Source: Phycisphaeraceae bacterium (lineage in GTDB: Bacteria > Planctomycetota > Phycisphaerae > Phycisphaerales > UBA1924). From it: DNA of 64,000 bases. The notes under the pieces were generated by a model, which worked only from the letters and a program-made list of their open reading frames with translations, was not told the origin of the DNA and searched no databases. The stretch is from assembly GCA_020639195.1 (NCBI GenBank), contig JACKHB010000006.1, positions 197,840 through 261,839 of the forward strand, written 5' to 3'. The translations under genes were made by a program, and so were the position numbers. The stretch's first letter is position 1, and every line of letters starts with the position of its first letter. This document shows positions 1 through 8,673 of the stretch, piece by piece.

Positions 1-579
1 GGCGCGGAGTGCCTGGAGTTTGCCTCCATAGGCCATGGACCCGGAAACGTCGATGATGTATGCGAACCTGCGGCCCTGGGCCTCGACACCGAAGAAGCTG
101 GCTCCGCCGGAACCCGATCCTCCGGTCCCGATTGCCGGCCCATCCCCGATGTCACCACCGCCGGTCGTTGGGCCAAAGTCGGTCAGGTCGTCAAGCACAC
201 CCAGCAGGTCGGCGGAATCGGGCGAGTCGAGGGGTTCCTGGGCCATTGGGTCCGGAACCGGGACCTCGGGCACCGAAGGGTCCGCCAACTGAAGCGCGGC
301 GTTCTCGAGTTCGTTGAGTTCGGCCTGGGTCATCACGGCGAACTCGAAGCCGCTGTCTGCCGGCTCAGCGACCGCAGGACCGGGCCGGTGGATCGCGATC
401 AGCGCGGTGATGATCAGAATGATCGCGTGAACGATCAGCGACGCGGCAATCCCGACGACGGACGCCCTCCGCAGCCAGCGCCCGAACCGCTCGACCGGCG
501 TCTCGGGAGCGGGGTAGTCCTCCTGCACCACTCGGTCATATTCGGCCTGGGTCAACGGGAGCTCCCTCGGAGGGGTCAC
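1..579 (-). CDS. Membrane-anchored von Willebrand factor A domain protein, 5' part only
   Basis: The coding frame runs off the left edge, so only the first 193 codons are present. The N-terminus is a short acidic cytoplasmic stretch (TQAEYDRVVQEDYP), then one hydrophobic helix at about residues 39-62, then a Pro/Asp/Gly-rich linker. At about residue 180 the VWA domain opens with YIDVSGSM, a MIDAS-type D-x-S-x-S metal-binding motif. Single-pass anchored VWA proteins of this layout are common in planctomycetes, but their roles are mostly unknown. I chose the GTG at 579; a TTG at 555 in the same frame has a better Shine-Dalgarno (GAGGGAG) and is equally possible. It diverges from pyrH. Confidence 0.7.
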   Translation of the reverse strand, partial: MTPPRELPLTQAEYDRVVQEDYPAPETPVERFGRWLRRASVVGIAASLIVHAIILIITALIAIHRPGPAVAEPADSGFEFAVMTQAELNELENAALQLADPSVPEVPVPDPMAQEPLDSPDSADLLGVLDDLTDFGPTTGGGDIGDGPAIGTGGSGSGGASFFGVEAQGRRFAYIIDVSGSMAYGGKLQALRA

Positions 580-766
580 AGTGCGGCGAACATCGGCGCG
601 TAGGGGGGGTTTGCAGGAGGATACCGGCTGCGCGGTGTTCCGGTGCCCGGCGTCCGATTCGCACGGATGGCCGGGCCGGTTCGCTCCCTGTTCGAAGACA
701 CACCCTTGACCGCTGCCCCACGCCGAACTTGAATGCCACGCGACGCGTTCGCCCAAGGACCCCCGC

Positions 767-1519
767 ATGACCACTCCACGGCCCGCCATGGGATCGCTCC
801 GCCGGGTCTTGCTCAAACTCAGCGGGGAGGCGTTCTGCCGTCCGGGCGGATTCGGCATCGACACGCAAGAACTGAGGGTCATCGCGGAAGAGATCAAGTC
901 CGCCGCGGCGGGCGGTGTGCAGATGGCCGTGGTCGTGGGCGGCGGCAACATCATCCGCGGCTCGCGGTTGGCGGCATCGGGCGACGTCGCCCAGGCGACG
1001 GCGGACTACATGGGGATGCTCGGAACGGTTATCAACGGCCTGGCGCTGAAGGAGAATCTGGCGGGGCTTGGCGTCGAGAGCCGCGTGATGTCCGCTCTTG
1101 AGATCCGCTCGGTCGCTGAGCCGTTCATCCGGGGCCGGGCCATCCGGCACCTGGAGAAGGGGCGCGTGGTGATTCTGGTGGCGGGTACGGGCAATCCGTT
1201 CTTCACGACGGACACCTGCGCCGCCCTGCGCGCCACAGAGCTGGATTGCCAGGTCCTGCTGAAGGCAACGAAGGTGGATGGGGTGTACACCGCCGACCCA
1301 CAGAAGGACGCGTCGGCGACGAGGTTTGAAGCGTTGACGTTCGCGGAGGCACTGTCGCGCGAGCTCGCCGTGATGGACATGACGGCGCTGGCGATGTGCC
1401 AGGAACGGAACCTGCGGGTCCTCGTGTTCGACTTCAAACAGCGGGGCAATATCCGGCGCGTGGTGGCGGGCGAGCCTCTGGGCACCCTGCTGTATCGAGC
1501 CGGAGAGTCTGTATCATGA
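767..1519 (+). CDS. pyrH: UMP kinase
   Basis: Uridylate kinase of the amino-acid kinase family; it converts UMP to UDP with ATP in pyrimidine nucleotide synthesis in the cytoplasm. The 250-residue length fits the family. The N-terminal LLKLSGEAF phosphate loop, the GGGNIIRG glycine loop near residue 57 and the GTGNPFFTTDT segment near residue 142 are all intact. The start at 767 gives MTTPRPAMG; an internal ATG at 788 would also leave a complete enzyme. It is followed 49 bases later by frr, the usual bacterial order pyrH-frr. Confidence 0.97.
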   Translation: MTTPRPAMGSLRRVLLKLSGEAFCRPGGFGIDTQELRVIAEEIKSAAAGGVQMAVVVGGGNIIRGSRLAASGDVAQATADYMGMLGTVINGLALKENLAGLGVESRVMSALEIRSVAEPFIRGRAIRHLEKGRVVILVAGTGNPFFTTDTCAALRATELDCQVLLKATKVDGVYTADPQKDASATRFEALTFAEALSRELAVMDMTALAMCQERNLRVLVFDFKQRGNIRRVVAGEPLGTLLYRAGESVS

Positions 1520-1568
1520 GCATCTGAACACCGTGGCGCGCGTGGCGCGCCCATCGGAGAATCTAGCG

Positions 1569-2141
1569 ATGAGCACGGACCCGGACACCATTCTCTTGGA
1601 GGCCGAGGACGCGATGTCCAAGGCCCTCGAGTTCCTTCAGCAAGAGCTGCGCGGTGTCCGCACCGGGCGTGCCTCGACGGCGCTGGTTGAGTTTCTCACG
1701 GTCGACTACTACGGCTCTCCGACGGGCCTGAAGGCGCTCGCAGCGATCTCGGTGCCCGAGCCGTCGCAGTTGTTGATCAAGCCGTTCGACGCCGGCGCGC
1801 TGCCCGCGATCAAGACGGCGATCGAGACGTCGGGTCTCGGGCTGAACCCGATGGTGGAAGCGAAGCAGATCCGCCTCAATGTTCCCGCCCTGACTACGGA
1901 GCGGCGCAAGCAACTCGTGGCGCACTGCAAGAAGATGGGCGAGAGCCAGAAGGTGGTGATCCGCAACGTCCGTCGCGACGCGAACAAGCACGCCGACTCG
2001 CTCTCATCTCAAACGGGCGTCCATTTTTCTGAAGACGACATCAAGTCGCTGAAAGACGAGATTCAGGAACTCGTGAAGACGTACGAAGGCAAGATGGACC
2101 ACGCGGTCACGGCGAAGTGCGATGAGGTCATGGAGGTCTGA
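1569..2141 (+). CDS. frr: Ribosome recycling factor
   Basis: It releases ribosomal subunits from mRNA after termination, together with EF-G. The protein is 190 residues, close to the usual 185. It shows the RRF hallmarks: ELRGVRTGRAS in the first helix, YYGSPTGLKALAAISVPEP in the hinge/beta region, and the C-terminal triple-helix segment RNVRRDANKHAD. An upstream in-frame ATG at 1533 would add 12 residues with no family match, so the ATG at 1569, preceded by GGAG, is chosen. It lies directly downstream of pyrH and is probably cotranscribed. Confidence 0.97.
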   Translation: MSTDPDTILLEAEDAMSKALEFLQQELRGVRTGRASTALVEFLTVDYYGSPTGLKALAAISVPEPSQLLIKPFDAGALPAIKTAIETSGLGLNPMVEAKQIRLNVPALTTERRKQLVAHCKKMGESQKVVIRNVRRDANKHADSLSSQTGVHFSEDDIKSLKDEIQELVKTYEGKMDHAVTAKCDEVMEV

Positions 2142-2168
2142 ACGCAGGACAAGCCGATGGCGGTCGGA

Positions 2169-3707
2169 TCAGAGGCATCCGATGACGAACAGATCGAGGT
2201 AGAAGAAGAAGTCTGACGCGTCGACCACGCCATCGGGATCGCCGTAGTCGCCACTGCCCGGATCGGCTGAGCCGGTGAGGTCCGCCCGGGCCAGATCACC
2301 CGCGGCGAAGCGATCCAGAAAGAAGAAGAAGTCCGACCCATCCACCTGACCGTCCGGGACACCATAGTCCGGACTCTGTGGATCGCTCGAGCCGGTCAGG
2401 TCGGCGGGGCAGATGGCGTGGAGGTCGGACGCGTCGATGACTCCGTCGTAATTGACGTCGAACACGCTGAAGTTTGGACCAAAGTCGCAGATCACGACCC
2501 GTCCGTCGACCATTCCGTCGCAATCGGAGGCCATCCCGTCGAGGGAAGCTACGCCGGAGGCAAAGACCAAAGCATCCGCGCCATCGACAAACCCGCTCGA
2601 ATCGAAGTCGCCAACCTCCGACTCAAAGCCCACATCGGACCATGCGTAGAGCGATTCGTCGCAGGTGTCGTATGGCGCCCCGATCAGTGCGGTCGCTCTC
2701 CACCGCGAGACGTCCCACGCGTCATCCCATCCCTTATGCTCCCACTGCTTTGTGAGCGTCCGGGCGGGCTCGCTAATGCTCCCCTGCGCCGCGTCGATGA
2801 GATCCAGAACTGCTTCTTGAACGCTGTGGTGGCTGAAGGGTCCGATCTCGTTGTCGGGCGCCTGCTCTGGCTCGCCGGTGAGTTCGGAAGCGCCGTGCAT
2901 GTCCATCGCCTCGACCAGCGTGATGGTGGTCGTGTTTGCGGACACACTGTGCCTGAATCGAAGGTTTGTGAGAGGATCGTACAGGCCGAAATCACTGCCT
3001 CCGAACACGCCGCTGGCGTCCCGATAGCCCGCGGCCCGTTGGAAGAAGCGGCTCCGCACGACCCACGTCTCGCCGGCCTCGAAGACGCCGTCCCCATCGT
3101 CCCCGGAGACGATCTCGACGTCGTGGCACCCGCACAGCACGACAGCGAAGTCCGCCCCGCTGCGTTCGAAGTACGGTCCCGTCCAGAAGTTCAGGTCGTA
3201 GTCGTCGCCGCTCCGCGCAGCCCGGGATCCCAGGCTTCCCTCCGGAAGTGCCGCGAATCTCCCCACATTGGCGAGAAATCGGATCTCCGCGGCCGATCCG
3301 AGTTCGCCGCCGGTGTCCCGATCTCGATCGATGTCAAAGTCAATGAATCCGACGACGGGATTGGGGCCGAACCGATACGGATCGCAGGGGTTCCCGTTGA
3401 GGCCGAGCGTGCCTGCGGGATTGACCAAACCTTCGAGCACGATGTCCGCCCGGAACAGGTGGCAGCCCTCGGGGTCGACCTCAAACCCGGCGTACGGATC
3501 CGATTCGGCATCAAAGGCATGCCAGCCTCGGAGACGAACGCTCAGCAGATCGGGAGGACTGCACGAGACCGGCCCGTTGGCACCTGGATCCGTGCGATGC
3601 AACCGGGCGTCTCCCGGCCGGTCGTAGAGCGTATCGGGGTCGCAGATGCCAGTGGCCGAGGCCCAAGGCACCAGCAGGACTGCGAGGATGTTCGCCCGGG
3701 CGCTCAT
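2169..3707 (-). CDS. Secreted protein with C-terminal GC-type dockerin repeats
   Basis: A 512-residue exported protein. The first 20 residues (MSARANILAVLLVPWASATG) form a signal peptide. The middle is not assigned to a family; it describes an Asp/Gly-rich secreted domain with several Cys. From about residue 365 there are repeated acidic loops such as DVNYDGVIDASDL, and two near-identical units PADLTGSSDP / RADLTGSADP followed by DGQVDGSDFFFFLD and DGVVDASDFFFYLD, the GC-type dockerin-like terminus typical of Phycisphaerae secreted proteins, where it probably serves calcium-dependent anchoring. Its ATG overlaps the stop of the response regulator gene by 4 bases, so the two are translationally coupled. 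It converges with frr. Confidence 0.8.
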   Translation of the reverse strand: MSARANILAVLLVPWASATGICDPDTLYDRPGDARLHRTDPGANGPVSCSPPDLLSVRLRGWHAFDAESDPYAGFEVDPEGCHLFRADIVLEGLVNPAGTLGLNGNPCDPYRFGPNPVVGFIDFDIDRDRDTGGELGSAAEIRFLANVGRFAALPEGSLGSRAARSGDDYDLNFWTGPYFERSGADFAVVLCGCHDVEIVSGDDGDGVFEAGETWVVRSRFFQRAAGYRDASGVFGGSDFGLYDPLTNLRFRHSVSANTTTITLVEAMDMHGASELTGEPEQAPDNEIGPFSHHSVQEAVLDLIDAAQGSISEPARTLTKQWEHKGWDDAWDVSRWRATALIGAPYDTCDESLYAWSDVGFESEVGDFDSSGFVDGADALVFASGVASLDGMASDCDGMVDGRVVICDFGPNFSVFDVNYDGVIDASDLHAICPADLTGSSDPQSPDYGVPDGQVDGSDFFFFLDRFAAGDLARADLTGSADPGSGDYGDPDGVVDASDFFFYLDLFVIGCL

Positions 3708-5176
3708 CGCTGGGCGATCTCGCGTACGAAGGACTCCAGGCGATACCGATCGATGCGATACCGAAAGCTGCTTCGCTGCATGCCGATCAGCTTCGCGGCA
3801 CGCGACACGTTGCCGCGGGTGAACCGCAACGCCTGACGCATCAGTTCCTTCTCGACGTCTTCGGCGGTATGCGGCCCGTTCTCAAAGTCGAATCGCAACG
3901 CGCCGGGTGCCGGATGCGTGCCGTTGGCGCCGATGAGCGATCGCGCGCTCGGGGCGCCCGCGAGGGCGAGATCGGCGGAGGTGATCTCGTCGGAAGGCGC
4001 GAGCATCGCGGCACGTTGAACGGCATTTACGAGCTCGCGCACGTTGCCGGGCCACGCGTGCCTTCGGATGGCATCCTCGGCTGATGCCCCCAGACGAAGC
4101 GCCGGTCTGCCGTAGCGTTTCGCGAATCGCTCGGCAAGAGCGCCGGCGAGGACAATGGCATCTTCTCCGCGCTCACGCAGCGGAGGAATGTCGAGCGTGA
4201 AGGTGCTCAGCCGGTAGAACAGGTCGCGCCGAAACGCCCCGTCCTGCGCTCGCCGGGCCAGATCCTGGTTGGACGCCGCGATCACTCGCAGGGTCACGCG
4301 GCGTTCACGGGTGCCGCCGACACGGCGAAACACTCCCTGCTCCACTGCGAGCAGGAGCTTGGCCTGCAACTCGAGGGGCATTTCGCTGACCTCGTCGAGG
4401 AAGATCGTGCCTCCGTCGGCCATCTCGAAGAGCCCCGCCTTGGCCTCGCGGGCGTCGGTGAACGCCCCCTTCTCATGTCCGAAGAGCTCGCCTTCGACCA
4501 GCGTGGCAGGCAGCGCCGAGCAATTGACGTGCACCATCGGAGGGACATCGCCTCCACCGGGACCGCGTGACGCCTTCACCGCGCAGTCGTGGATGTACTT
4601 GGCAAGAACGCCCTTGCCAACTCCGGTCTCGCCCAGCAGCAGGATCGCCGGCAGGCCGGCGCTGTCTCGATCGGCGCCCGCCGTCAGGGGAATGGCCGCG
4701 AGTTTCTCGGCGATTCCGAGGGTGCGCGTCCACGCCGGGCTGCTTCCCAGGATCTCCTGATCGCCCTCGCGCGAGCGCTCCATCCGCTCGTACAGGCGCA
4801 GTCGGGTGACCTGCCGCCGTCGATTGAGCCACAAGCCCACCTGGAGTTGCAGTTCCTCCATGCTCAGTGGCTTCTGCAGGTAGTCGTCCGCGCCGTCGCG
4901 CACCGCCTGCACGGCGCTCTCGATGCTCCCGTATGCGGTCATAACGACCACGACCCCATCAAAGCCGTCGGTCCGGACTTCTCGGAGGAATTCCAGCCCG
5001 TCTCCTGCACCCAAATGAACGTCGGTCAGGATCAAGTCGAAGGCGGCGGTTCGCATGGCGGACTGAGCCGCGGGTACGCTGTCGGCCTCGACAATCTCGT
5101 GGCCGGCGCGCTTCAGCGTCTGACGGATCGAGTGGCGCAGGTTCGCTTCATCTTCAATGACCAGGATTCTGGCCAC
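3704..5176 (-). CDS. Sigma54-dependent response regulator, NtrC family
   Basis: A 490-residue transcription activator with three domains in order. The receiver domain (1-120) has the acidic pair E8/D9 and the phospho-acceptor D52 in LILTDVHL. The AAA+ domain (about 150-385) has Walker A GETGVGKG, the sigma54-contact loop GAFTDA (the common variant of GAFTGA), and Walker B GGTIFLDEV. The C-terminal Fis-type HTH is GNVSRAAKLIGMQRSSFRYR. It should switch on sigma54 promoters on phosphorylation by the histidine kinase encoded just upstream, whose gene overlaps it by 23 bases. The start is a GTG. Confidence 0.93.
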   Translation of the reverse strand: MARILVIEDEANLRHSIRQTLKRAGHEIVEADSVPAAQSAMRTAAFDLILTDVHLGAGDGLEFLREVRTDGFDGVVVVMTAYGSIESAVQAVRDGADDYLQKPLSMEELQLQVGLWLNRRRQVTRLRLYERMERSREGDQEILGSSPAWTRTLGIAEKLAAIPLTAGADRDSAGLPAILLLGETGVGKGVLAKYIHDCAVKASRGPGGGDVPPMVHVNCSALPATLVEGELFGHEKGAFTDAREAKAGLFEMADGGTIFLDEVSEMPLELQAKLLLAVEQGVFRRVGGTRERRVTLRVIAASNQDLARRAQDGAFRRDLFYRLSTFTLDIPPLRERGEDAIVLAGALAERFAKRYGRPALRLGASAEDAIRRHAWPGNVRELVNAVQRAAMLAPSDEITSADLALAGAPSARSLIGANGTHPAPGALRFDFENGPHTAEDVEKELMRQALRFTRGNVSRAAKLIGMQRSSFRYRIDRYRLESFVREIAQR

Positions 5177-6740
5177 TCCTGTCTCCTTGCTGGCCAGAAT
5201 TGGCCGTATCTGTTCCGGCTGGAGTCGGGGAAGTCAGCGGCAGTGTGATTGTGAAGACCGCGCCAACCGACTCTTGAGGCGTTGTCCCGAACAAAGGCCC
5301 TCCATGAATCTCGATCCGACCCCCGTGGGCTCGCACTACTTGCTGAGCTACTGCAAGCCCGATGCCAGTGCCACCTTTCTTGGTGGTGAAGTGCGGCTGA
5401 AACACCTTCTGGCGGTTCTCGGACGGGATTCCCGAACCCGAGTCTTGGACCTGGATGCTCCAATGACCGTCGAGTGATCCGGCCCGGAGATGGACCGAGC
5501 CGGCCGGCGGAGACGCATCGATCGCGTTGGCCAGGAGTGCAGCGACCGCGTGACCGAGATGCGTGGAATCAAAGTACGCCGTTTCTGGCGCGTCAGCATC
5601 ATCGAGCACGATCCCGATCCCCCGGGTCCGAGCCATCGGGTCGTGGGCTTGCACAACACTCTGAAGCCACGGTCTCACCGCCGTCGGTGTCGGGTCAAGA
5701 TTGGTCGGGTTGGTCGTTCGGAGAAGCTCTGCAAGCCACGCCTCGAAGCGGTCGACGGCGTCGATGATTCGCTGCTGGTTGGATCGCGAGTCCTCGTCGA
5801 GGCCGGGCTCGGATCGAGTCAGTTCCGCTAGGCCGCGGATGCCCGAGAGTGGATTGCGAATGTTGTGAGCCAGCCGGCGGACCATCTGTCCCATCGCGGC
5901 CAGCCGTTCCTGTTCGATTCGCTCGCGCTGCATGCGGGCGACCATCCCGGCCATGTGATTGACTTCGCTGGAAAGCTGGGAGAGTTCGTCGCCGCCGTCG
6001 ACCGGCAATCGATACTCAAAGTCGCCCGACGCTATCCGTTCCGCGGCGGTGCGCAGGCGGGCCACCGGCCGGGAGACCCATCGTCGAACGAGCACGACGC
6101 TCAGTCCGCCGGTCAGGACGCTCAGCCCAAGCGCGAGCGCCAGGGCGAGCAGCAGCCGGCCCCGGAGACGGTCCTTGAATTCCACGGCGAGGCGGGCGTC
6201 CTCGAGTATCCGCCCTTCCATCAGTTCAATGAGCTCGTGGAGTTCGAAGAGTTGCTCCCCTCCGGACACGCGAGCCGTCTCGTTCCGATCTTGCAACCAC
6301 GCGAGCCCGGACGCTCTGGCTTCGCCGATGCGCTTGCGCAGGTTCTGTGCCGCCGTCGTTCCGGCGGTGATCGTCCATGAGTCATCCGACTCGAGGCTCT
6401 GGAGTTGAGTGTCCGCAGTCTCGGCGAGAGATTCGAAAGCCTTGAGGGACTGGCCATCTGGCGCGGGCGCATCTTCGGAACGGGCTCCGCGAACTCCCTG
6501 GATTTGCGCACCATCTGCCATCTCGCGGGGGCCCGCCCGTGGTCCCAGCAGCACCGTTGCCTGCGCTTCGATGACGCGCTTCGTCTTTCCGAGCCCACGA
6601 AGCGCCGTTGTCATGCGCTCGAACGGCGCGGATATCTCCTGCTCCAGGATTCGAAAGGACCACAACGAGGTGGCGAGCGACATGGCCACCGCAACGCCGA
6701 ACAGGCCGAGCAAGATCGCGAACTTGCGATGGATCGTCAT
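5154..6740 (-). CDS. Membrane sensor histidine kinase
   Basis: A 528-residue transmitter that probably phosphorylates the NtrC-type regulator of the next gene. The order is: first membrane helix (about 8-30), a periplasmic sensor of about 170 residues, a second helix near 200-225 (LLLALALALGLSVLTGG), a HAMP linker with RRWVSRPVARLRTAAERI, the H-box LAHNIRNPLSGIRGL with the phospho-accepting His, then the ATPase domain with N-box LLANAIDAS, G1 QDSGSGIP and G2 GGTGIGLAV. The ATG at 6740 (MTIHRKFAILL) is chosen over a longer frame because the upstream gene stops at 6749. Confidence 0.93.
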   Translation of the reverse strand: MTIHRKFAILLGLFGVAVAMSLATSLWSFRILEQEISAPFERMTTALRGLGKTKRVIEAQATVLLGPRAGPREMADGAQIQGVRGARSEDAPAPDGQSLKAFESLAETADTQLQSLESDDSWTITAGTTAAQNLRKRIGEARASGLAWLQDRNETARVSGGEQLFELHELIELMEGRILEDARLAVEFKDRLRGRLLLALALALGLSVLTGGLSVVLVRRWVSRPVARLRTAAERIASGDFEYRLPVDGGDELSQLSSEVNHMAGMVARMQRERIEQERLAAMGQMVRRLAHNIRNPLSGIRGLAELTRSEPGLDEDSRSNQQRIIDAVDRFEAWLAELLRTTNPTNLDPTPTAVRPWLQSVVQAHDPMARTRGIGIVLDDADAPETAYFDSTHLGHAVAALLANAIDASPPAGSVHLRAGSLDGHWSIQVQDSGSGIPSENRQKVFQPHFTTKKGGTGIGLAVAQQVVRAHGGRIEIHGGPLFGTTPQESVGAVFTITLPLTSPTPAGTDTANSGQQGDRSGQNPGH

Positions 6741-6748
6741 GGTGCGAC

Positions 6749-7505
6749 TCAGCGCACCGGCTGGAATCCCCAGTCCCATCCGGGCTGATCGAGGGGTTGA
6801 GCAGTCGCTTCGACATGTCCGTCGATGAACGCCACGTTCAGCCCGCGATTGTGGCGTTTGCCGGGGAACCAGTACCGGTCTCGTGCGAAGACCGCGCGGC
6901 TGTCGAGCGAGGGGCCGGAGAATGCCGGCGTCACGCCGCGCACTTGTGCGGCCTGCCCATCAATGTCCCACACCAGCGGCACCATGGCGTGATCCAAGAC
7001 GTCCGGCTCCAGCACGACAGAGACCGCGCGCGGGCGTCCTCTTGCGTCCTCAACCTCCGCGACGTGGAGCCGGATGTTGAACCCGTAGGACATGTTCTGG
7101 GGAGGCGAGACCGCTCCACCAGAACAAGGCACGCCGCGACGGAGTTGAACGTCGCCGTGCACCTCTGGACAACGAAGCGGATCGAATCCCGCCTCGGGCA
7201 GGGTCACGGTTTGGGCGGTGTGCCATTTCCAGAACTCGTCGATCTGGTAGATCGACTCCTGGAACGTCTCCAGCCGGAAGTGCCGGTCGTCGAAGTTTCG
7301 CTCGTCGTCCCCACGATCGCCGTGGAGCACGTCGTCGGCGAACACCGTGAAGTCGAATGCGACCGAACGCAGGCCCATCTGACACTTGAAGCCCCGAGCC
7401 GTCTGTCGCGCACCGAACAACATCGGCAAGAGGAGAGAAATCAGCGTCGCAATGATCGCGATTGAAACCATCAACTCGATCAGCGTGAACGCGCTTCGAC
7501 ACCAT
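6749..7505 (-). CDS. Prepilin-like H-X9-DG protein with an apparent frameshift at its N-terminus
   Basis: A pseudopilin-like secreted protein of the planctomycete prepilin N-terminal/H-X9-DG class. The reading frame from about 7500 contains the classical prepilin segment RSAFTLIELMVSIAIIATL and the C-terminal HNRGLNVAFIDGHVEAT, which is the H-X9-DG motif. However, no ATG, GTG or TTG precedes FTLIE in this frame back to the stop at 7625. An ATG at 7505 (MVSKR) sits in the expected place but is one base out of frame; two more bases in the CGCG run at about 7490-7493 would restore MVSKRAFTLIEL. Either the sequence has a small error or the gene is disrupted. It lies 8 bases upstream of the histidine kinase start. 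Confidence 0.72.
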
Positions 7506-7909
7506 TGCCCTGGATACGGGCCTTGGCAACGCTTCGCTGTGTCTCGCCTGGAGGTGATCGGCGGCTCCTGCTCCCTTGGTGTCCATGTTATTGAGTCGTG
7601 GTTGCCCCGGCAAGGGTAGCCGGGTCAATTCCGACTTTTTGATCCGAATATGATCGAGTGGCGGAACTTGGCGCGGCTTCGGAATCCATCGCGAGTTGAA
7701 CATCGCGCGCAGTGGCCGCCCGCGCGGCGAACCGCACGGGTGGCCGAGAGATGAGCGGCGGCCGGCTTGGGCCGCCGCGGTGTGGGGGCCCGATCCCTCG
7801 GGACACCCCGAGGCAGGCAATCGCCGTGCCACGTCCAATTGTGGGATTCGACGATGTGGCGGCTGGCCAGGACTGTCAAATCCGGCCAGGGATGGCCGTC
7901 TGGTTGGCC
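7506..7909. other. Intergenic region, probable promoter of the prepilin/two-component operon
   Basis: No convincing gene is seen in these 404 bases. The stretch around 7627-7665 is unusually AT-rich for this genome (a run of T and GAATATGATC), which suits a promoter reading leftward into the prepilin, kinase and regulator genes. I cannot assign exact -10 or -35 boxes. Confidence 0.3.
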
Positions 7910-8632
7910 CTATTCGGCCACAACCGGGTTTCGAAGCGCCCCGAGCCCTTGGATCTCTACTTCGACGGTATCGCCGGGCCGAAGGAAGCGGGGCGGGTTT
8001 CGCGCGGCTCCGACTCCGCTGGGAGTGCCGGTCAGGATGGCCGTTCCGGCGGGCAGGGTGGTGGACTTCGAGAGTTCGCAGATCAAGGTCGGGACGTCGA
8101 AGATCATGCTCGAGGTGGAGTCTCGCTGCATCGTCTCGCCGTTGAGGCGGCAGGTCACCTGCAGCTGTCCCGGATCGAGGACTTGGGTGGGTGGAATGAG
8201 CCTCGGACCCAGCGGGCAGAACGAGTCAAAGCTCTTTCCTCGGCAGAATTGACCGCCGGAGCCGGACTTCTGCCACCACCTCGCGGAGACGTCGTTCGCG
8301 CAGCAGTACCCCAGTACGTGCTCCAGGGCCGATGCTCGCTCGACGTTTCGCGCTGCGCGTCCGATGACGACCGCAAGTTCCGCTTCGAAGTCGACCTGGT
8401 CTCCGCCCATGGTGGGATCCCGGCACACACTCGGCACAACGATCGGATCCTCGTTGAGGCAAGTACTTGCAGGACTCTTGAAGAAGACCATGGGGCGGTC
8501 CGGCACCTCGGCGCCGCGTTCGGCGGCATGCTCGGCGTAGTTCCGACCGATCCCCACGATGTGGCGGATTGGCAACACATCGCCACCAGGGATTTTGACA
8601 CCCACCCCAACCTCGAGTCTCACGATTTCCAT
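7910..8632 (-). CDS. Fumarylacetoacetate hydrolase family protein
   Basis: A 240-residue enzyme corresponding to the catalytic FAH domain without the N-terminal extension of true fumarylacetoacetase. Family motifs are seen in order: GIGRNYAEHAAE, PMVFFKSPAS, the metal-binding region DFEAELAVVIGR, LGYCCANDVSAR, GKSFDSFCPLGP and ILTGTPSGVGAARNPPRFL. Related enzymes are metal-dependent hydrolases or decarboxylases (acylpyruvases, 2-hydroxyhepta-2,4-diene-1,7-dioate isomerases, oxaloacetate decarboxylases); the exact substrate cannot be read from sequence. It sits 41 bases downstream of the next prepilin-like gene on the same strand, though no functional link is evident. Confidence 0.87.
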   Translation of the reverse strand: MEIVRLEVGVGVKIPGGDVLPIRHIVGIGRNYAEHAAERGAEVPDRPMVFFKSPASTCLNEDPIVVPSVCRDPTMGGDQVDFEAELAVVIGRAARNVERASALEHVLGYCCANDVSARWWQKSGSGGQFCRGKSFDSFCPLGPRLIPPTQVLDPGQLQVTCRLNGETMQRDSTSSMIFDVPTLICELSKSTTLPAGTAILTGTPSGVGAARNPPRFLRPGDTVEVEIQGLGALRNPVVAE

Positions 8633-8673
8633 GAGCGGAGCGTAGTCCGCGGCGGCCTGACGCCGGTTGCGAT

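Noticed and set aside
2418..3836. A 472-residue plus-strand frame opposite the dockerin protein gene.
   Set aside because: It crosses the coupled start of two minus-strand genes and shows no domain; the dockerin repeats on the minus strand are unmistakable.
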